The notes beneath the pieces were generated by a model. It was not told where the DNA came from, made no database searches, and saw only the letters and a program-made list of their open reading frames with translations. 64,000 nt of DNA from Halomonas dongshanensis (GTDB lineage: Bacteria > Pseudomonadota > Gammaproteobacteria > Pseudomonadales > Halomonadaceae): the NCBI RefSeq assembly GCF_024790395.1, contig NZ_JAJISC010000001.1, forward strand, positions 707,686 to 771,685. The letters run 5' to 3'. Shown here piece after piece: positions 10,238-19,873 of this stretch (within the stretch, counting starts at the first letter, position 1; the number at the start of each line of letters is the position of its first letter). The translations under genes and the position numbers were made by a program.

Positions 10238-11065
10238 ATGCCCGAGCTACCCGAAGTCGAAACTACCCGCCGCGGTATCGCCCCCTACGTCGAGGGGCAG
10301 GCGGTCACGCGAGTGAACGTTCATCAGCCCCGTCTGCGCGTGCCGGTGCCCGATGATCTTGCTGCGCAGCTGACCGGCGCGCGCATCGGCAGCATCGCGC
10401 GGCGGGCCAAGTACCTACAGATTCCCGTCGAGCGTGAGGCATCATCGCGTCTGCTGCTTTGGCATTTGGGCATGTCGGGGAGTTTGCGTATTGCCCGGGC
10501 TGAGGAGGCGCTCAAAAAGCACGACCACCTCGAGCTTGGGTTCGATAACGGCTATACGCTGCGCTACCACGATCCGCGCCGTTTCGGCTTCGTCGATTGG
10601 CAGCAGGGCGATGCGCTGAGTGACCCTCGCCTTGCTCATCTGGGGCCAGAGCCACTTTCGGAAGATTTCGACGGGGCGCTACTCTACGCGCTATCGCGGG
10701 GTAAGCGCGCCGCGATCAAGCCCTTTTTGATGGATAACAGCGTGGTCGTGGGCGTTGGCAATATTTACGCGTCTGAGGCGCTGTTCATGGCCGGTATCGA
10801 CCCGCGCCGCGCGGCCGGGCGCGTCTCGCTTGCGCGCTACGAACGCTTGGCCCAGGCGGCCAAGGAAGTGCTCGCTGCCGCCATCGTTCAAGGTGGCACG
10901 ACGCTTCGCGATTTCGTCAGCGGGCAGGGCGAGCCGGGCTATTTTGCCCAGCGCCTGTTTGTCTACGGGCGCGAAGGCCAGCCGTGCCAGCGCTGCGGTA
11001 CCACGCTGCGCCGGGTGACGCTTGGCCAGCGTGCCAGTGTCTTCTGCCCTCAGTGCCAGCGCTAG
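10238..11065 (+). CDS. mutM: Formamidopyrimidine-DNA glycosylase
   Basis: Removes 8-oxoguanine and ring-opened purines from DNA and nicks the abasic site (base excision repair). The 275-residue protein begins [14 protein letters not shown], where Pro2 becomes the N-terminal nucleophile and Glu3 is catalytic; Lys58 corresponds to the conserved lysine. The C terminus has the zinc finger C-x2-C...C-x2-C (CQRCG and CPQC). All catalytic and zinc residues are present. The gene is followed at 51 bases by the rRNA methyltransferase gene on the same strand. Confidence 0.97.
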   Translation: MPELPEVETTRRGIAPYVEGQAVTRVNVHQPRLRVPVPDDLAAQLTGARIGSIARRAKYLQIPVEREASSRLLLWHLGMSGSLRIARAEEALKKHDHLELGFDNGYTLRYHDPRRFGFVDWQQGDALSDPRLAHLGPEPLSEDFDGALLYALSRGKRAAIKPFLMDNSVVVGVGNIYASEALFMAGIDPRRAAGRVSLARYERLAQAAKEVLAAAIVQGGTTLRDFVSGQGEPGYFAQRLFVYGREGQPCQRCGTTLRRVTLGQRASVFCPQCQR

Positions 11066-11116
11066 GCTGGTGCTGCACCCTTTTTAGTTTTGTCGATCGT
11101 TTCGGAGATCAACGCT

Positions 11117-12307
11117 GTGACCCAACGCCTGCGTCTTAACAAGCATGCCGACCGCCGCCTCAAAGCGGGGCACCTGTGGATCTACTCCAATGAGGTGGAT
11201 ACCAAGGAAACGCCGCTGAAGGACTTCGCCCCCGGTGAAACGGCGTTGGTCGAAGCGGCCAACGGCAGGGCCCTTGGCGTCGCCTACGTCAATCCGCACT
11301 CGCTGATCTGCGCGCGGGTGATGTCGCGCGACCCCGACATGCGTCTGGATCGCTCACTTTTCGTCCACCGCTTCAATCAGGCGCTGGCACTGCGTGAACA
11401 GATGTTCGATAAGCCCTTCTACCGCCTGGTTCACGGTGAAGGCGACCTGCTGCCGGGGCTGATCATCGACCGCTTTGGTAGCGTGCTGGTCGTGCAGCTC
11501 AACACGGCCGGTATGCAGCACCTGGCCGACGCCATCGTCGATGCGCTGGAGAAAGTGGTCAAACCCGAGGTCATCGTCTTCCGTAACGATACCGGTGGGC
11601 GGCGTCAGGAAGGCCTGGAAGCCCAGGTCGAAGTGGTCAAGGGCGTGCTGCCCGACGAAGTGCTCATCGAAGAGAACGGCGTGCGCTTTGCGGTGCCGGT
11701 AATCGAAGGCCAGAAAACCGGCTGGTTCTTCGATCACCGCGTCAACCGTGAGTGGCTTAACCGCCAGGTGGCGGGCAAGCGCGTGCTCGACGTCTTCAGC
11801 TACATCGGCGGCTGGGGCGTGCAAGCGGCGGCCAATGGCGCCTCTGAGGTGCTGTGTATCGATGCCTCTAACACGGCGCTTGAGCGCGTGGCACGTAACG
11901 CCGAGCTCAACGGCCTACACGAGCAGGTCGCCATCGGCGAAGGTGACGCCTTTGAGGCACTGGCCGCGCTGAAAGCCGAGGGCGAGCAGTTCGACGTCAT
12001 CGTCCTCGACCCGCCGGCGTTCATCAAAAAGCGTAAGGATATTCCCAACGGCGAGCGCGCCTACGCGCGACTCAATCGCGAGGCGATGCGACTGCTGGGG
12101 CGCGATGGCCTGCTGATCTCGGCCTCTTGCTCCATGCATCTCGCCCACGAGCGCTTGGTCGAGGTGGTGCGCGGGGCGGTACGCCACCAGGATCGCCACG
12201 GCCAGATCGTGTTCCAAGGCCACCAGGGGCCGGATCACCCGATCCACCCGGCGATTCCCGAAACCGCCTATCTCAAGGCGCTCGGGGTTCGCGTTTTCCG
12301 CGACTGA
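11117..12307 (+). CDS. rlmI: RlmI-like 23S rRNA cytosine methyltransferase
   Basis: A 396-residue S-adenosylmethionine-dependent methyltransferase, the same length as E. coli RlmI, which makes m5C1962 in 23S rRNA. An N-terminal PUA domain (about residues 5-80) precedes the linker and the Rossmann methyltransferase domain, with VLDVFSYIGGWGVQ for SAM binding, DPPAF as motif IV and SASCSMHL carrying the catalytic cysteine. GTG 11117 is preferred: GGAG lies nine bases upstream and the length then matches the family; a TTG at 11090 is in frame but poorly supported. The exact rRNA position is inferred from family resemblance. Confidence 0.85.
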   Translation: MTQRLRLNKHADRRLKAGHLWIYSNEVDTKETPLKDFAPGETALVEAANGRALGVAYVNPHSLICARVMSRDPDMRLDRSLFVHRFNQALALREQMFDKPFYRLVHGEGDLLPGLIIDRFGSVLVVQLNTAGMQHLADAIVDALEKVVKPEVIVFRNDTGGRRQEGLEAQVEVVKGVLPDEVLIEENGVRFAVPVIEGQKTGWFFDHRVNREWLNRQVAGKRVLDVFSYIGGWGVQAAANGASEVLCIDASNTALERVARNAELNGLHEQVAIGEGDAFEALAALKAEGEQFDVIVLDPPAFIKKRKDIPNGERAYARLNREAMRLLGRDGLLISASCSMHLAHERLVEVVRGAVRHQDRHGQIVFQGHQGPDHPIHPAIPETAYLKALGVRVFRD

Positions 12308-12360
12308 TCGCGCTTGGCGCAGTCGGTCGATGACGCCGTATTTACCGCGAGGAGCAAGCG

Positions 12361-12798
12361 ATGAGCTGGGTGCTGCCGGATCCTTACCGTATGGAGATCG
12401 TCGTCGATGAGGGCGCCATCGACGCCTATGGACACGTCAACAACGGTGAGTATCTGCGCTGGATCGAGCAGATCAGTTGGGCGCACTCCGAAGCGCTGGG
12501 ACTATCGCTTGCGCGTTACCGCGAACTCGATCGAGCGATGGTCGTACAGCGCCACGAGATCGACTATCACGCCGCGGCCTTTGCCGGTGAGGCGCTGATA
12601 CTTGCGACCTGGATCGTCGCCTGCGATGGCCGCTTCACCCTAACGCGGCGCTTTCAGCTACGCCGCCAGCGCGATGAACGCACCCTCATGACGGCGCGCA
12701 CGCGCTTTGCCTGTGTCGCACTCAGCAGCGGGCGCCCCAAGCGGCTGCCCGACGAGTACCGGCGCCTCTACGGCGATGCCGTCGTGCCAGAGGCGTAG
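12361..12798 (+). CDS. Hotdog-fold acyl-CoA thioesterase (4HBT family)
   Basis: A 145-residue single hotdog-domain protein. The D-x-Y-GHVNNGEYLRW motif near residue 22 contains the aspartate typical of 4-hydroxybenzoyl-CoA thioesterases and YbgC-like enzymes; YHAAAFAGEAL and the TLTRRFQL strand complete the fold. It should hydrolyse an acyl-CoA thioester in the cytoplasm; the acyl group cannot be told from sequence. GAGGAG lies seven bases before the ATG. It follows the methyltransferase gene by 53 bases. Confidence 0.85.
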   Translation: MSWVLPDPYRMEIVVDEGAIDAYGHVNNGEYLRWIEQISWAHSEALGLSLARYRELDRAMVVQRHEIDYHAAAFAGEALILATWIVACDGRFTLTRRFQLRRQRDERTLMTARTRFACVALSSGRPKRLPDEYRRLYGDAVVPEA

Positions 12799-12819
12799 TA
12801 CCTAGAGGCATTCGAAGGT

Positions 12820-13062
12820 TCAATAGTGGGGCGGCAACTCGTCTTCCGGGCGCGGCGTACGGCCCTGGTCTTGCAGCGTTTGATGCTGTTCGCGCAGGCG
12901 CTCGCGCATCAGCACGCTTAGCTGTTCGAGTTTTTCCAGGCGGCGCTCTTGCTGGGCCACCGCCTGATCCAGCGTATCCAGCCAGTGTTCCTGGTAAGCC
13001 AGTCGACTCTCCAGCGATTCAAGATGTTGCATTAGCTCGGCAGACGAAAAATCGTGGCTCAT
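12820..13062 (-). CDS. slyX: SlyX family protein
   Basis: An 80-residue protein consisting almost entirely of a coiled coil: [19 protein letters not shown], then [12 protein letters not shown] with leucines in heptad register, then a proline-rich tail [13 protein letters not shown] that is the SlyX signature. The function of SlyX is unknown. It stands alone on the minus strand between the thioesterase and the cold-shock gene, which it converges with and diverges from respectively. Confidence 0.9.
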   Translation of the reverse strand: MSHDFSSAELMQHLESLESRLAYQEHWLDTLDQAVAQQERRLEKLEQLSVLMRERLREQHQTLQDQGRTPRPEDELPPHY

Positions 13063-13218
13063 GGTACTATGTCACTCGGTGTGGTAGGCCCGGCGCCGGT
13101 AGTCGTCATTAAGGTGAAGTTGGCGCCGTTTGATGGGCCCGCTGCATGCAGGCAGGAACCCGTTTACCGGGTATTGTCTTCATCTGTCATCGATACAACA
13201 AGAGAGCTTTCATCATCT

Positions 13219-13767
13219 ATGAACCCAAGAGTTGTTTTACGCTGTATTTTCATCAGTCTATTACTGGCAATGCCCATGCCGCTGGTACTTCTTGGCATGT
13301 TGCACCTCGTCAATGCGCCACTGGCCGAACTGTGGCTCATCGAGCTCGAGCTTAGCGGCGTTGGCCCGTCCTATGCGGCGGTGACGCTGGCTAGCTTCTT
13401 CGTGCTCTTCGCCGCGACGCTGGCGGCAGTGGCGCTGGCGCCTCAGGTGGTGGTGGCGGGCAATCTGGCGGCTCGCGCAGCCCCGGGTGCGCGCCCAACG
13501 CAAGCCCCGCCTGCGGATGTGGACGACGAGGAGGAGTTGGACGTTATCGATCCCAACGATGGACGCGAAGAGGGGGAGGTAAAGTGGTTCAACACCAATA
13601 AAGGCTATGGTTTCATCACCCGCGACAATGGCGAAGACGTCTTCGTGCATTTTCGCGCCATTCGCGGCCGAGGCCCGCGCATGCTCGCCGAAGGTCAGCT
13701 GGTTCGCTACCACGTGATCCGTAACGACCGCGGCCTGCAGGCAGACGACGTCAGCGTCATCGACTGA
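13219..13767 (+). CDS. Membrane-anchored cold-shock domain protein
   Basis: A 182-residue protein. Residues 1-85 contain two hydrophobic segments (about 8-30 and 52-80) and should span the inner membrane twice. An acidic linker ([20 protein letters not shown]) leads to a full cold-shock domain at about 113-182 with both nucleic-acid-binding motifs, KGYGFI (RNP1) and VFVHF (RNP2), after GEVKWFNTN. It would hold a single-stranded RNA/DNA-binding domain at the membrane surface. ATG 13219 directly precedes the first membrane segment; longer in-frame starts reach back over the slyX promoter and are unlikely. A strong terminator follows. Confidence 0.85.
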   Translation: MNPRVVLRCIFISLLLAMPMPLVLLGMLHLVNAPLAELWLIELELSGVGPSYAAVTLASFFVLFAATLAAVALAPQVVVAGNLAARAAPGARPTQAPPADVDDEEELDVIDPNDGREEGEVKWFNTNKGYGFITRDNGEDVFVHFRAIRGRGPRMLAEGQLVRYHVIRNDRGLQADDVSVID

Positions 13768-13787
13768 TTTGCCGCTAAAGCTCGACT

Positions 13788-13825
13788 AAAAATCCGGCGC
13801 CCCTGGCAGGGCGCCGGATTTTTTT
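13788..13825. terminator. Bidirectional terminator between csp-like gene and holC
   Basis: A perfect 12-base-pair stem AATCCGGCGCCC / GGGCGCCGGATT with a six-base loop. Seven T follow on the plus strand and five on the minus strand, so it can end both convergent genes. Its right end touches the holC stop codon. Confidence 0.93.
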
Positions 13826-14255
13826 ATCCCAACTTATGCGGTACGACCTCATGCCCCAGCGCCTTGTAGCGCTGCCAGCAGGCGCGTTTGGCGAGCAGAA
13901 CTTCCTGGTGCTGGTTGATGATCTCGGCGATACGCGAAAAGCGCTCGATACCGTCGGGGATCTCAGGGTGCAGGTTGAGCAGAGCGCATTCGCCGTCGGG
14001 CGTGGGCAGCGTTTGCCAGCCCAGGGTGATCGGCACGCTCTCGGCAAGTTCGCTGTCTTCCAGGGCGTGAGGCAGGTAGGCGTCGGGACGAAAGCTCCAC
14101 AGCGCTTGGTCGGCCTGCTCGGCCAGGGTGCGGTCTTCGCAGTGAAGGTGCAGCCGGTAGCCTTTGCGGTGGATGGTTTCCGCCAGCTTGCAGGCAAACG
14201 CCAAGCGCGCCTCGAGGGTGGTGTCAGGAAGGATGTAGAAGTCGATGCGCGCCAT
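13824..14255 (-). CDS. holC: DNA polymerase III chi subunit
   Basis: A 143-residue clamp-loader accessory subunit that links the replisome to single-stranded DNA-binding protein. It begins MARIDFYIL, and has the conserved CKLAETIHRKGYRLHLHCED stretch near residue 26 and LWSFRPDAYLPH further on. ATG 14255 gives the family length (E. coli 147); an upstream ATG at 14282 is unneeded. It lies downstream of pepA as in E. coli, but with ilvE between them. Confidence 0.93.
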   Translation of the reverse strand: MARIDFYILPDTTLEARLAFACKLAETIHRKGYRLHLHCEDRTLAEQADQALWSFRPDAYLPHALEDSELAESVPITLGWQTLPTPDGECALLNLHPEIPDGIERFSRIAEIINQHQEVLLAKRACWQRYKALGHEVVPHKLG

Positions 14256-14313
14256 GTAACTCTCGTGCCCGCAAGCGCCCAAGGGCGGGCCTCGGGCGCT
14301 TGCGGGAAAAGCA

Positions 14314-15414
14314 TTAGACCAGTCGAGTGAGCCAGCCGTGGGTGTCGTCGCTGCGGCCGTACTGCACGTCGAGCAGCTTGGTGCGAATACGCATAGCCAC
14401 GTCGTTGCCGCCGTTGCCGTTCAGGCGAATGCGCTCGTGCTCGGTGATAAGCTCACCCACCGGGGTAATGACGGCAGCAGTACCGCAGGCGAACACCTCG
14501 GTGATCTCACCGGAAGCCGCCCCTTCGCGCCACTCGTCGATGCTGATGGGGCGCTCTTCGGGTGTCAGGCCTTCGTCTTTGGCCAGGGTGAGCACGGAGT
14601 TACGCGTCACACCTTCTAGGATGGTGTCGGTTAAACGCGGCGTGACCAGGCGGCCATCTTTGTAGACGAAGAAGAGGTTCATGCCGCCAAGCTCTTCGAT
14701 CCACTTGCTCTCGGCGGCATCGAGGAAGGCGACCTGGCCGCAGCCGTGCTGCTCGGCCTCTTTCTGCGCCGCTAGAGAGGCAGCGTAGTTGCCGCCACAC
14801 TTGGCAAAGCCCGTTCCACCAGGTGCGGCGCGCTTGTAGTGCGACGAAAGCCAGATGGAGACCGGCGCGATACCGCCCTTAAAGTAGGAGCCCGCAGGCG
14901 AGGCGATGACGTAGTAGTCGACCTCGTGGGCGGGGCGCACGCCGAGAAACGCTTCGGTGGCGATCATGAACGGGCGCAGGTAGAGGCTGCACTCGTCGGA
15001 ATCGTTGGCGGGCGTCGGTACCCAGGCGTGATCCTGAGCGAGCAGCGCCTTCAGCGAGCCAACGAAGTCCTCATCGGAGAGTTCGGGCAGCGCCAGACGG
15101 TGGGCGCTTTTGCGAAAGCGCTCGGCGTTTTTCTCCGGTCGGAAGGTCCACACCGAACCATCGGCATGACGGTAAGCCTTGATGCCCTCGAAAATCTCCT
15201 GACCGTAGTGCAGCACCGAAGCGGCCGGGTCCAGCGTCAGCGGACCATAAGGGCGCACCGCGTGGCCGTGCCAGCCAGCATCCACTGTCCAGCGGACGTT
15301 GGCCATATGATCGCTGAAATGGCGACCGAAGCCGGGGTTTTTGAGGATGTTCTGACGCAGCTCGTCTGCCAGCGGCTGGTTGGACGGCAGGATATCGAAA
15401 CTTGCAGTGGGCAC
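14314..15414 (-). CDS. ilvE: Branched-chain amino acid aminotransferase
   Basis: Transfers the amino group between glutamate and the 2-oxo acids of valine, leucine and isoleucine, using PLP. The 366-residue protein is of the longer class-IIb type: HMANVRWTVDAGWH near residue 36, YGQEIFEGIKAYR near 90, FAKCGGNYAASL with the PLP lysine near 205, and EVFACGTAAVITPVG near 310 for phosphate binding. It lies between pepA and holC, an insertion compared with the enteric pepA-holC order. Confidence 0.95.
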   Translation of the reverse strand: MPTASFDILPSNQPLADELRQNILKNPGFGRHFSDHMANVRWTVDAGWHGHAVRPYGPLTLDPAASVLHYGQEIFEGIKAYRHADGSVWTFRPEKNAERFRKSAHRLALPELSDEDFVGSLKALLAQDHAWVPTPANDSDECSLYLRPFMIATEAFLGVRPAHEVDYYVIASPAGSYFKGGIAPVSIWLSSHYKRAAPGGTGFAKCGGNYAASLAAQKEAEQHGCGQVAFLDAAESKWIEELGGMNLFFVYKDGRLVTPRLTDTILEGVTRNSVLTLAKDEGLTPEERPISIDEWREGAASGEITEVFACGTAAVITPVGELITEHERIRLNGNGGNDVAMRIRTKLLDVQYGRSDDTHGWLTRLV

Positions 15415-15586
15415 GGCGTGTTTTCTCCGCTGAAACCAAGCCCCGGGGCGGGGCAGTGAATGGGGTAAGGCCCGAAGGCGCTGGGGCGCATAAATGGCGC
15501 CCCGATGTCCTCAGATGTAACGCTTGCGCCTTGGAAAGGCAACTGCTGATTGCTCAGTCCTTGAGATTGTCGGTGAGATTAGCGCG

Positions 15587-17098
15587 CTAGCTCTCTACGA
15601 CCGCCTCGCCTTCGCGATCGAGCAAGTACTGGCTGAGCAAGCCAACCGGCCGACCGGTAGCGCCTTTCTGCTTGCCCGAGTGCCACGCAGTACCGGCGAT
15701 ATCCAGGTGCGCCCAGGGGAACTGATCGGCAAAGCGCGAGAGGAAACACGCCGCGGTGATGGTGCCCGCCGGACGGCCGCCGATGTTGGCCAGATCGGCG
15801 AAGTTGGAGTCGAGCTGCTCCTGGTACTCGTCCCACAGCGGCAGGTGCCAAGCGCGATCCCAGGCCGCTTCGCCTGCGTCGAGCAGGTCGAGCGCAAGGT
15901 CGTCGTCGTTGGACAAAAGCCCCGTGGCGTGGTGGCCAAGGCCAATGATGCAGGCGCCGGTGAGGGTGGCGATATCGACGACGCTTGCGGGCGTGAAGCG
16001 CTCGACGTAGGTGAGCGCGTCGCAGAGCACTAAGCGGCCCTCGGCGTCGGTATTGAGGACTTCGACGGTGAGGCCCTTGAGCGTTTTGAGAATATCGCCC
16101 GGCTTGGTGGCTTGACCATCGGGCATGTTCTCGGCGGCGGCAACCACGAAGACCAGGTTGAGCTTGGGCTTGATCGTCAGCATCGCCTTGACCGTGCCAA
16201 AAACGCTCGCCGCGCCGCACATGTCGAACTTCATCTCGTCCATGGCCTCGCCCGGCTTGAGCGAGATACCGCCGGTATCGAAGGTGATGCCCTTGCCGAC
16301 CAAAACGTGAGGCGCGTCGTCGGCGCTTTCGGCACCTTGATACTTCATCACGATCAAGCACGAGGGCTCACGGCTGCCGCGACCCACGCTCAACAGCGAG
16401 TGGGCGCCAAGGCTTTCAAGGGCGGCTTCGTCGAGCACCTCGACATCCAGCGCGCCGCCTGAGTCACGCCCAAGCTCGCGGGCTTGTGCGGCCAAGTAGC
16501 TCGGCGTACAGACGTTACCCGGCAGGTTACCGAGCGTGCGCGTGTAGTTGATGCCCTGACCGATGGCGGCGCCGATCCTCGCACCTTCGCGCGCCGCTTC
16601 GGCGTCGTCACCGTCGCTCACGATCAGCGTAATATTGGCAAGGCGCGAAGCGGGCGCCGGCGATGACTTGAACTGATCGAAACGGTAGGTGGCGCGCTCG
16701 GCGGCTTCCAGCACTTTGCGGGCTTTCCAGGCGCTGTCGCGGGTGTCGATGGGAACGTCGGTGAAGGCGACGCTCGCGTCGTCGATGGGCAGTTTCACTA
16801 GCGCCGTCATGGCGGCGTCCAGCGCTTTCAGGAAAGCGGCTTCTTGGCACTTTTCGCGTTCACCCAACCCCACCAGCAAGAGCCGTTCGGCGCTGAGCCC
16901 AGGGGCGTAGGGCAGTAGCTGTACGCTGCCCAGGCTGCCGTCGACGTCGCCGCGTTCGAGTAACTGACCGATCAAGCGCTCGCTGGCATCGTCGAGCTTC
17001 TCCACGGTGGGCAGCAGCGCGCTATCCTTGAATACGGGAACGACCAGGCACGTCGTTTCGACCTTGGCCGGATTCGCGGTTTGAACGGAAAATTCCAT
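15587..17098 (-). CDS. pepA: Leucyl aminopeptidase (cytosol aminopeptidase, M17)
   Basis: A 503-residue two-zinc aminopeptidase releasing N-terminal residues from peptides; the E. coli homologue also binds DNA in carAB regulation and plasmid resolution. The M17 signature NTDAEGRL is near residue 350, and VGKGITFDTGGISLKPG with the metal-binding lysine and aspartates lies about 80 residues before it. ATG 17098 has TTGGAG ten bases upstream and matches the family start MEFSV; earlier in-frame ATGs run into the divergent lptF leader. Confidence 0.96.
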   Translation of the reverse strand: MEFSVQTANPAKVETTCLVVPVFKDSALLPTVEKLDDASERLIGQLLERGDVDGSLGSVQLLPYAPGLSAERLLLVGLGEREKCQEAAFLKALDAAMTALVKLPIDDASVAFTDVPIDTRDSAWKARKVLEAAERATYRFDQFKSSPAPASRLANITLIVSDGDDAEAAREGARIGAAIGQGINYTRTLGNLPGNVCTPSYLAAQARELGRDSGGALDVEVLDEAALESLGAHSLLSVGRGSREPSCLIVMKYQGAESADDAPHVLVGKGITFDTGGISLKPGEAMDEMKFDMCGAASVFGTVKAMLTIKPKLNLVFVVAAAENMPDGQATKPGDILKTLKGLTVEVLNTDAEGRLVLCDALTYVERFTPASVVDIATLTGACIIGLGHHATGLLSNDDDLALDLLDAGEAAWDRAWHLPLWDEYQEQLDSNFADLANIGGRPAGTITAACFLSRFADQFPWAHLDIAGTAWHSGKQKGATGRPVGLLSQYLLDREGEAVVES

Positions 17099-17203
17099 GA
17101 CGTCTCCAACAAGACAAGCATCGAGGGATTCGGGATAATGCCTCAGTGTACCCAAGGGCCGGGCGCATTGCATGGCATCCTGCACGATTAGCCGGAGAGC
17201 GCA

Positions 17204-18286
17204 TTGATTTTATTTCGCTACTTGACGCGTGAAGTGTTGCTGACGATGGCGGCGGTGGCCGGCATCCTGCTGCTAGTGATCATGGGCAGCCGCTTCATTC
17301 GCTACTTTTCCGATGCCGCCGAAGGCGACATCCCCGTTACCATCCTGGGCAGCTTGATGGTCTTTCACCTGCCAGGGTTCATGGAGCTGATCCTGCCGCT
17401 GGCGTTCTTCCTGGGCATTTTGCTGGCCTATGGCCAGCTCTACATGAACAGCGAAATCACCGTGATGGTGGCCTGCGGCATGAGCCCGGTTCGCCTGCTG
17501 CGCGTAACGCTGTTACCCGCCGCCATCGTTGCCGTGCTGGTGGGGCTTTGCAGTTTGTGGCTGACCCCGGCCGGAGCGCTGCAAACGGCAGCGACGCTTG
17601 AAGAGCAGCGCAGCCGCCTGGATGTGTCCGTCATTGCGCCAGGGCGCTTTCAGGACTTTGGTGGCGGGCGCACCGCCTACATTGGGAGTTTCACCAGCGA
17701 CGGCACCGAAATGCGCGATGTGCTGGTGCACGAGCAGGCACAAGCGGCGGGCGACGAGCACGTGCATAGTTACATTACCCGCGCTGCGTCTGGCTACCAG
17801 GAGACGCGGCTGGACACGGGTAGCCGCTTCTTGATTCTGGAAAACGGCGAGCGCTACGGCGTCACGCCCGGTATGCAAGCGGCCGAGCGGCTGACCTTCG
17901 AGCGCTATACCATGCGTATGAACCTGAGTCAGGATCGTCGTGAGCTCGACTCGCTCGAGTTCGCGACCACGCCCGAGCTCTGGCAGGATGACAGTCCCCG
18001 CGCCCAGGCGCAGTGGCAGTGGCGTGCCGGGCTTCCGCTGATGGTCTTCGTGCTGGCCCTGTTGGCCCAGCCGCTTTCGCGGGTCAACCCGCGCCAGGGG
18101 CGCTTTGCCAAGTTGCTACCGGCGGTATTTCTCTACGTGGCCTACTTGAGCCTGCTACTGGCAGCGGTGGATGCCGTGGGTAGCGGCGCGCTTGCCGTGG
18201 CGGTGGGCGTGTGGCCCGTGCACCTGCTGTTCTTGGGCTTGGGTATGTTGCTATTGTGGCGTTCGCAGCGCCGGGGGATGCGCTGA
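17204..18286 (+). CDS. lptF: LPS export permease LptF
   Basis: One of the two membrane subunits of the LptB2FG ABC transporter that extracts lipopolysaccharide from the inner membrane. The 360-residue protein opens ILFRYLTREVLL (the N-terminal amphipathic helix), has three transmembrane helices, a periplasmic beta-jellyroll of about 170 residues, and three more helices. LYMNSEITVMVACGMS is the coupling helix contacting LptB. The start is TTG with GGAG eight bases before it. It diverges from pepA and overlaps lptG by one base. Confidence 0.95.
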   Translation: MILFRYLTREVLLTMAAVAGILLLVIMGSRFIRYFSDAAEGDIPVTILGSLMVFHLPGFMELILPLAFFLGILLAYGQLYMNSEITVMVACGMSPVRLLRVTLLPAAIVAVLVGLCSLWLTPAGALQTAATLEEQRSRLDVSVIAPGRFQDFGGGRTAYIGSFTSDGTEMRDVLVHEQAQAAGDEHVHSYITRAASGYQETRLDTGSRFLILENGERYGVTPGMQAAERLTFERYTMRMNLSQDRRELDSLEFATTPELWQDDSPRAQAQWQWRAGLPLMVFVLALLAQPLSRVNPRQGRFAKLLPAVFLYVAYLSLLLAAVDAVGSGALAVAVGVWPVHLLFLGLGMLLLWRSQRRGMR

Positions 18287-19350
18287 TGCTTTTCGATCGT
18301 CTCGACCGCTACATCGCGCGCAACGTACTGGGCGCGATCATCGTCGTGCAGTGTGTGCTGTTGGGGTTGGATATCACCATTGCCTACATTGGCGATCTGC
18401 GCGACGTTCAGGGCGACTACACCGCGCTCGACGTCCTGCTCTATCTCGGTATGCGCACGCCGTGGCGATTTTATCAGTATGCGCCGGTGGCGGTGCTGAT
18501 CGGTGCTTTGATTGGTCTTGGCAGCATGGCGTCGAGCAACGAGCTCACGGTGATGCGCGCCGCCGGACGTTCGCTGGCGCGAATCGTTTGGGGCGTCATG
18601 AAGCCGGTGCTTTTGGTGGTCGTCGTGGTACTGCTAGTGGCGGAGTACGTAAGCCCCCGCAGCGAGCAGTTCGCCGAAGTATGGCGCGTCGAGCAGCGCC
18701 AGGGCGAGAACGCTCAACCCATAAGCCGCAGCGGCTGGCAGTTCGAAGGCGATAGCGTCTACCGCTTTGGCGCCATTCGCGCCGATCACGTGGTGCTCGA
18801 TGTGACCCGCTATCGCTTCGACGAGCGACGCCTGGTCGAGGCTACCCACGCCGCGCGCGCCCACTGGGAGGGAGATGCCTGGCGGCTCGAAAACGTCACC
18901 ACCACGCGCATCTTTGATGACCATACCGAAGCCGCTTTCACCGACGAGGAGGTCTGGCCAACGGCGATCACGCCCGAGCAGCTCGAGCGTCTTTTGCGCC
19001 CTATCGAGAGCCAGTCGCCCAGCGAGCTGTGGGCTTATGCACAGTACCTCAGGGAGCAGGGGCTTCAGGCCGATCAACCGCTGCTCTATTTCTGGCAGAA
19101 GGTGCTGATGCCATTGACCATGGCGTCGCTGGTGTTGATCGCGGCCTCCTTCGTTTTCGGCCCGCTGCGCACCGTGGCGGCAGGTACGCGGGTTTTCTAT
19201 GGCGTGGTGACTGGGCTTAGCTTCAAATACGTTCAGGACTTGCTCGCGCCCGCCTCGACGCTGTTCGGTTTTTCGCCCGTTTGGGCAGTGCTGGTGCCGA
19301 CGCTGGTGTGCGCGGCCGTTGGCATTCACTTCTTGCGGCGTAACGGTTGA
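18286..19350 (+). CDS. lptG: LPS export permease LptG
   Basis: Partner of LptF in the lipopolysaccharide exporter; 354 residues with the same six-helix plus periplasmic-domain plan. It opens LFDRLDRYIARNVLG, and MASSNELTVMRAAGRS near residue 82 is the LptB-contacting coupling helix. The ATG shares its A with the lptF stop (TGATG), so translation is coupled. The stop overlaps the TTG of the following RDD gene. Confidence 0.95.
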   Translation: MLFDRLDRYIARNVLGAIIVVQCVLLGLDITIAYIGDLRDVQGDYTALDVLLYLGMRTPWRFYQYAPVAVLIGALIGLGSMASSNELTVMRAAGRSLARIVWGVMKPVLLVVVVVLLVAEYVSPRSEQFAEVWRVEQRQGENAQPISRSGWQFEGDSVYRFGAIRADHVVLDVTRYRFDERRLVEATHAARAHWEGDAWRLENVTTTRIFDDHTEAAFTDEEVWPTAITPEQLERLLRPIESQSPSELWAYAQYLREQGLQADQPLLYFWQKVLMPLTMASLVLIAASFVFGPLRTVAAGTRVFYGVVTGLSFKYVQDLLAPASTLFGFSPVWAVLVPTLVCAAVGIHFLRRNG

Positions 19351-19820
19351 CACTCAAACGCCTCTCCTCGCACGCGGGCCTTGCGCCCGCGTCGCTTCCC
19401 CGGCGCCTCGGCGCCATGCTCTACGATGGCATACTGCTCGCCGCCCTTTGGTTTGGCGTTGCCGTCGTGCACTTGGCTTTTTTCCGTTTGCTGCTAGGCG
19501 TCGAGCCCCGAACCGTGGGTGCGGATTCCCTACAGGTATGGAGCCTTCGCCTACTGCTGCTGATAGCCACAACGAGTTTTTTTCTCTATGCCTGGTCGCG
19601 AGGGGGAATGACCTTAGGCATGCAAGCGTGGCGGCTACGCGTACAGACCCCAGACGGTTATGCCATTACCCTGCGCCAGGGCCTTCTGCGCTGCGCGACG
19701 GCATGGCTATCGCTGGCGGCGCTAGGGGCGGGATATTGGTGGGTGTTGATCGATACAAAAAGGCGTAGCTGGCCGGATATCGTCTCGAAGACCACAACCG
19801 TGCACATCTTGGCGAGCTAG
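19347..19820 (+). CDS. RDD family membrane protein
   Basis: A 157-residue inner-membrane protein. RRLGAMLYDGILLAAL near residue 19 holds the Arg and Asp-Asp-like motif that names the family (here R...YDG), followed by two further membrane segments at about 57-78 and 108-132 and the WPDIVSKT C-terminal signature of RDD proteins. A TTG start overlapping the lptG stop (TTGA) gives the right N-terminal length. RDD genes commonly follow lptFG in gammaproteobacteria; the role is not known, with ion/proton transport shown for some members. Confidence 0.85.
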   Translation: MTLKRLSSHAGLAPASLPRRLGAMLYDGILLAALWFGVAVVHLAFFRLLLGVEPRTVGADSLQVWSLRLLLLIATTSFFLYAWSRGGMTLGMQAWRLRVQTPDGYAITLRQGLLRCATAWLSLAALGAGYWWVLIDTKRRSWPDIVSKTTTVHILAS

Positions 19821-19873
19821 TACGTTAATTTTCGCTAATATAAATCTGACGTGTTTTCACTTGCATGAAGTCA

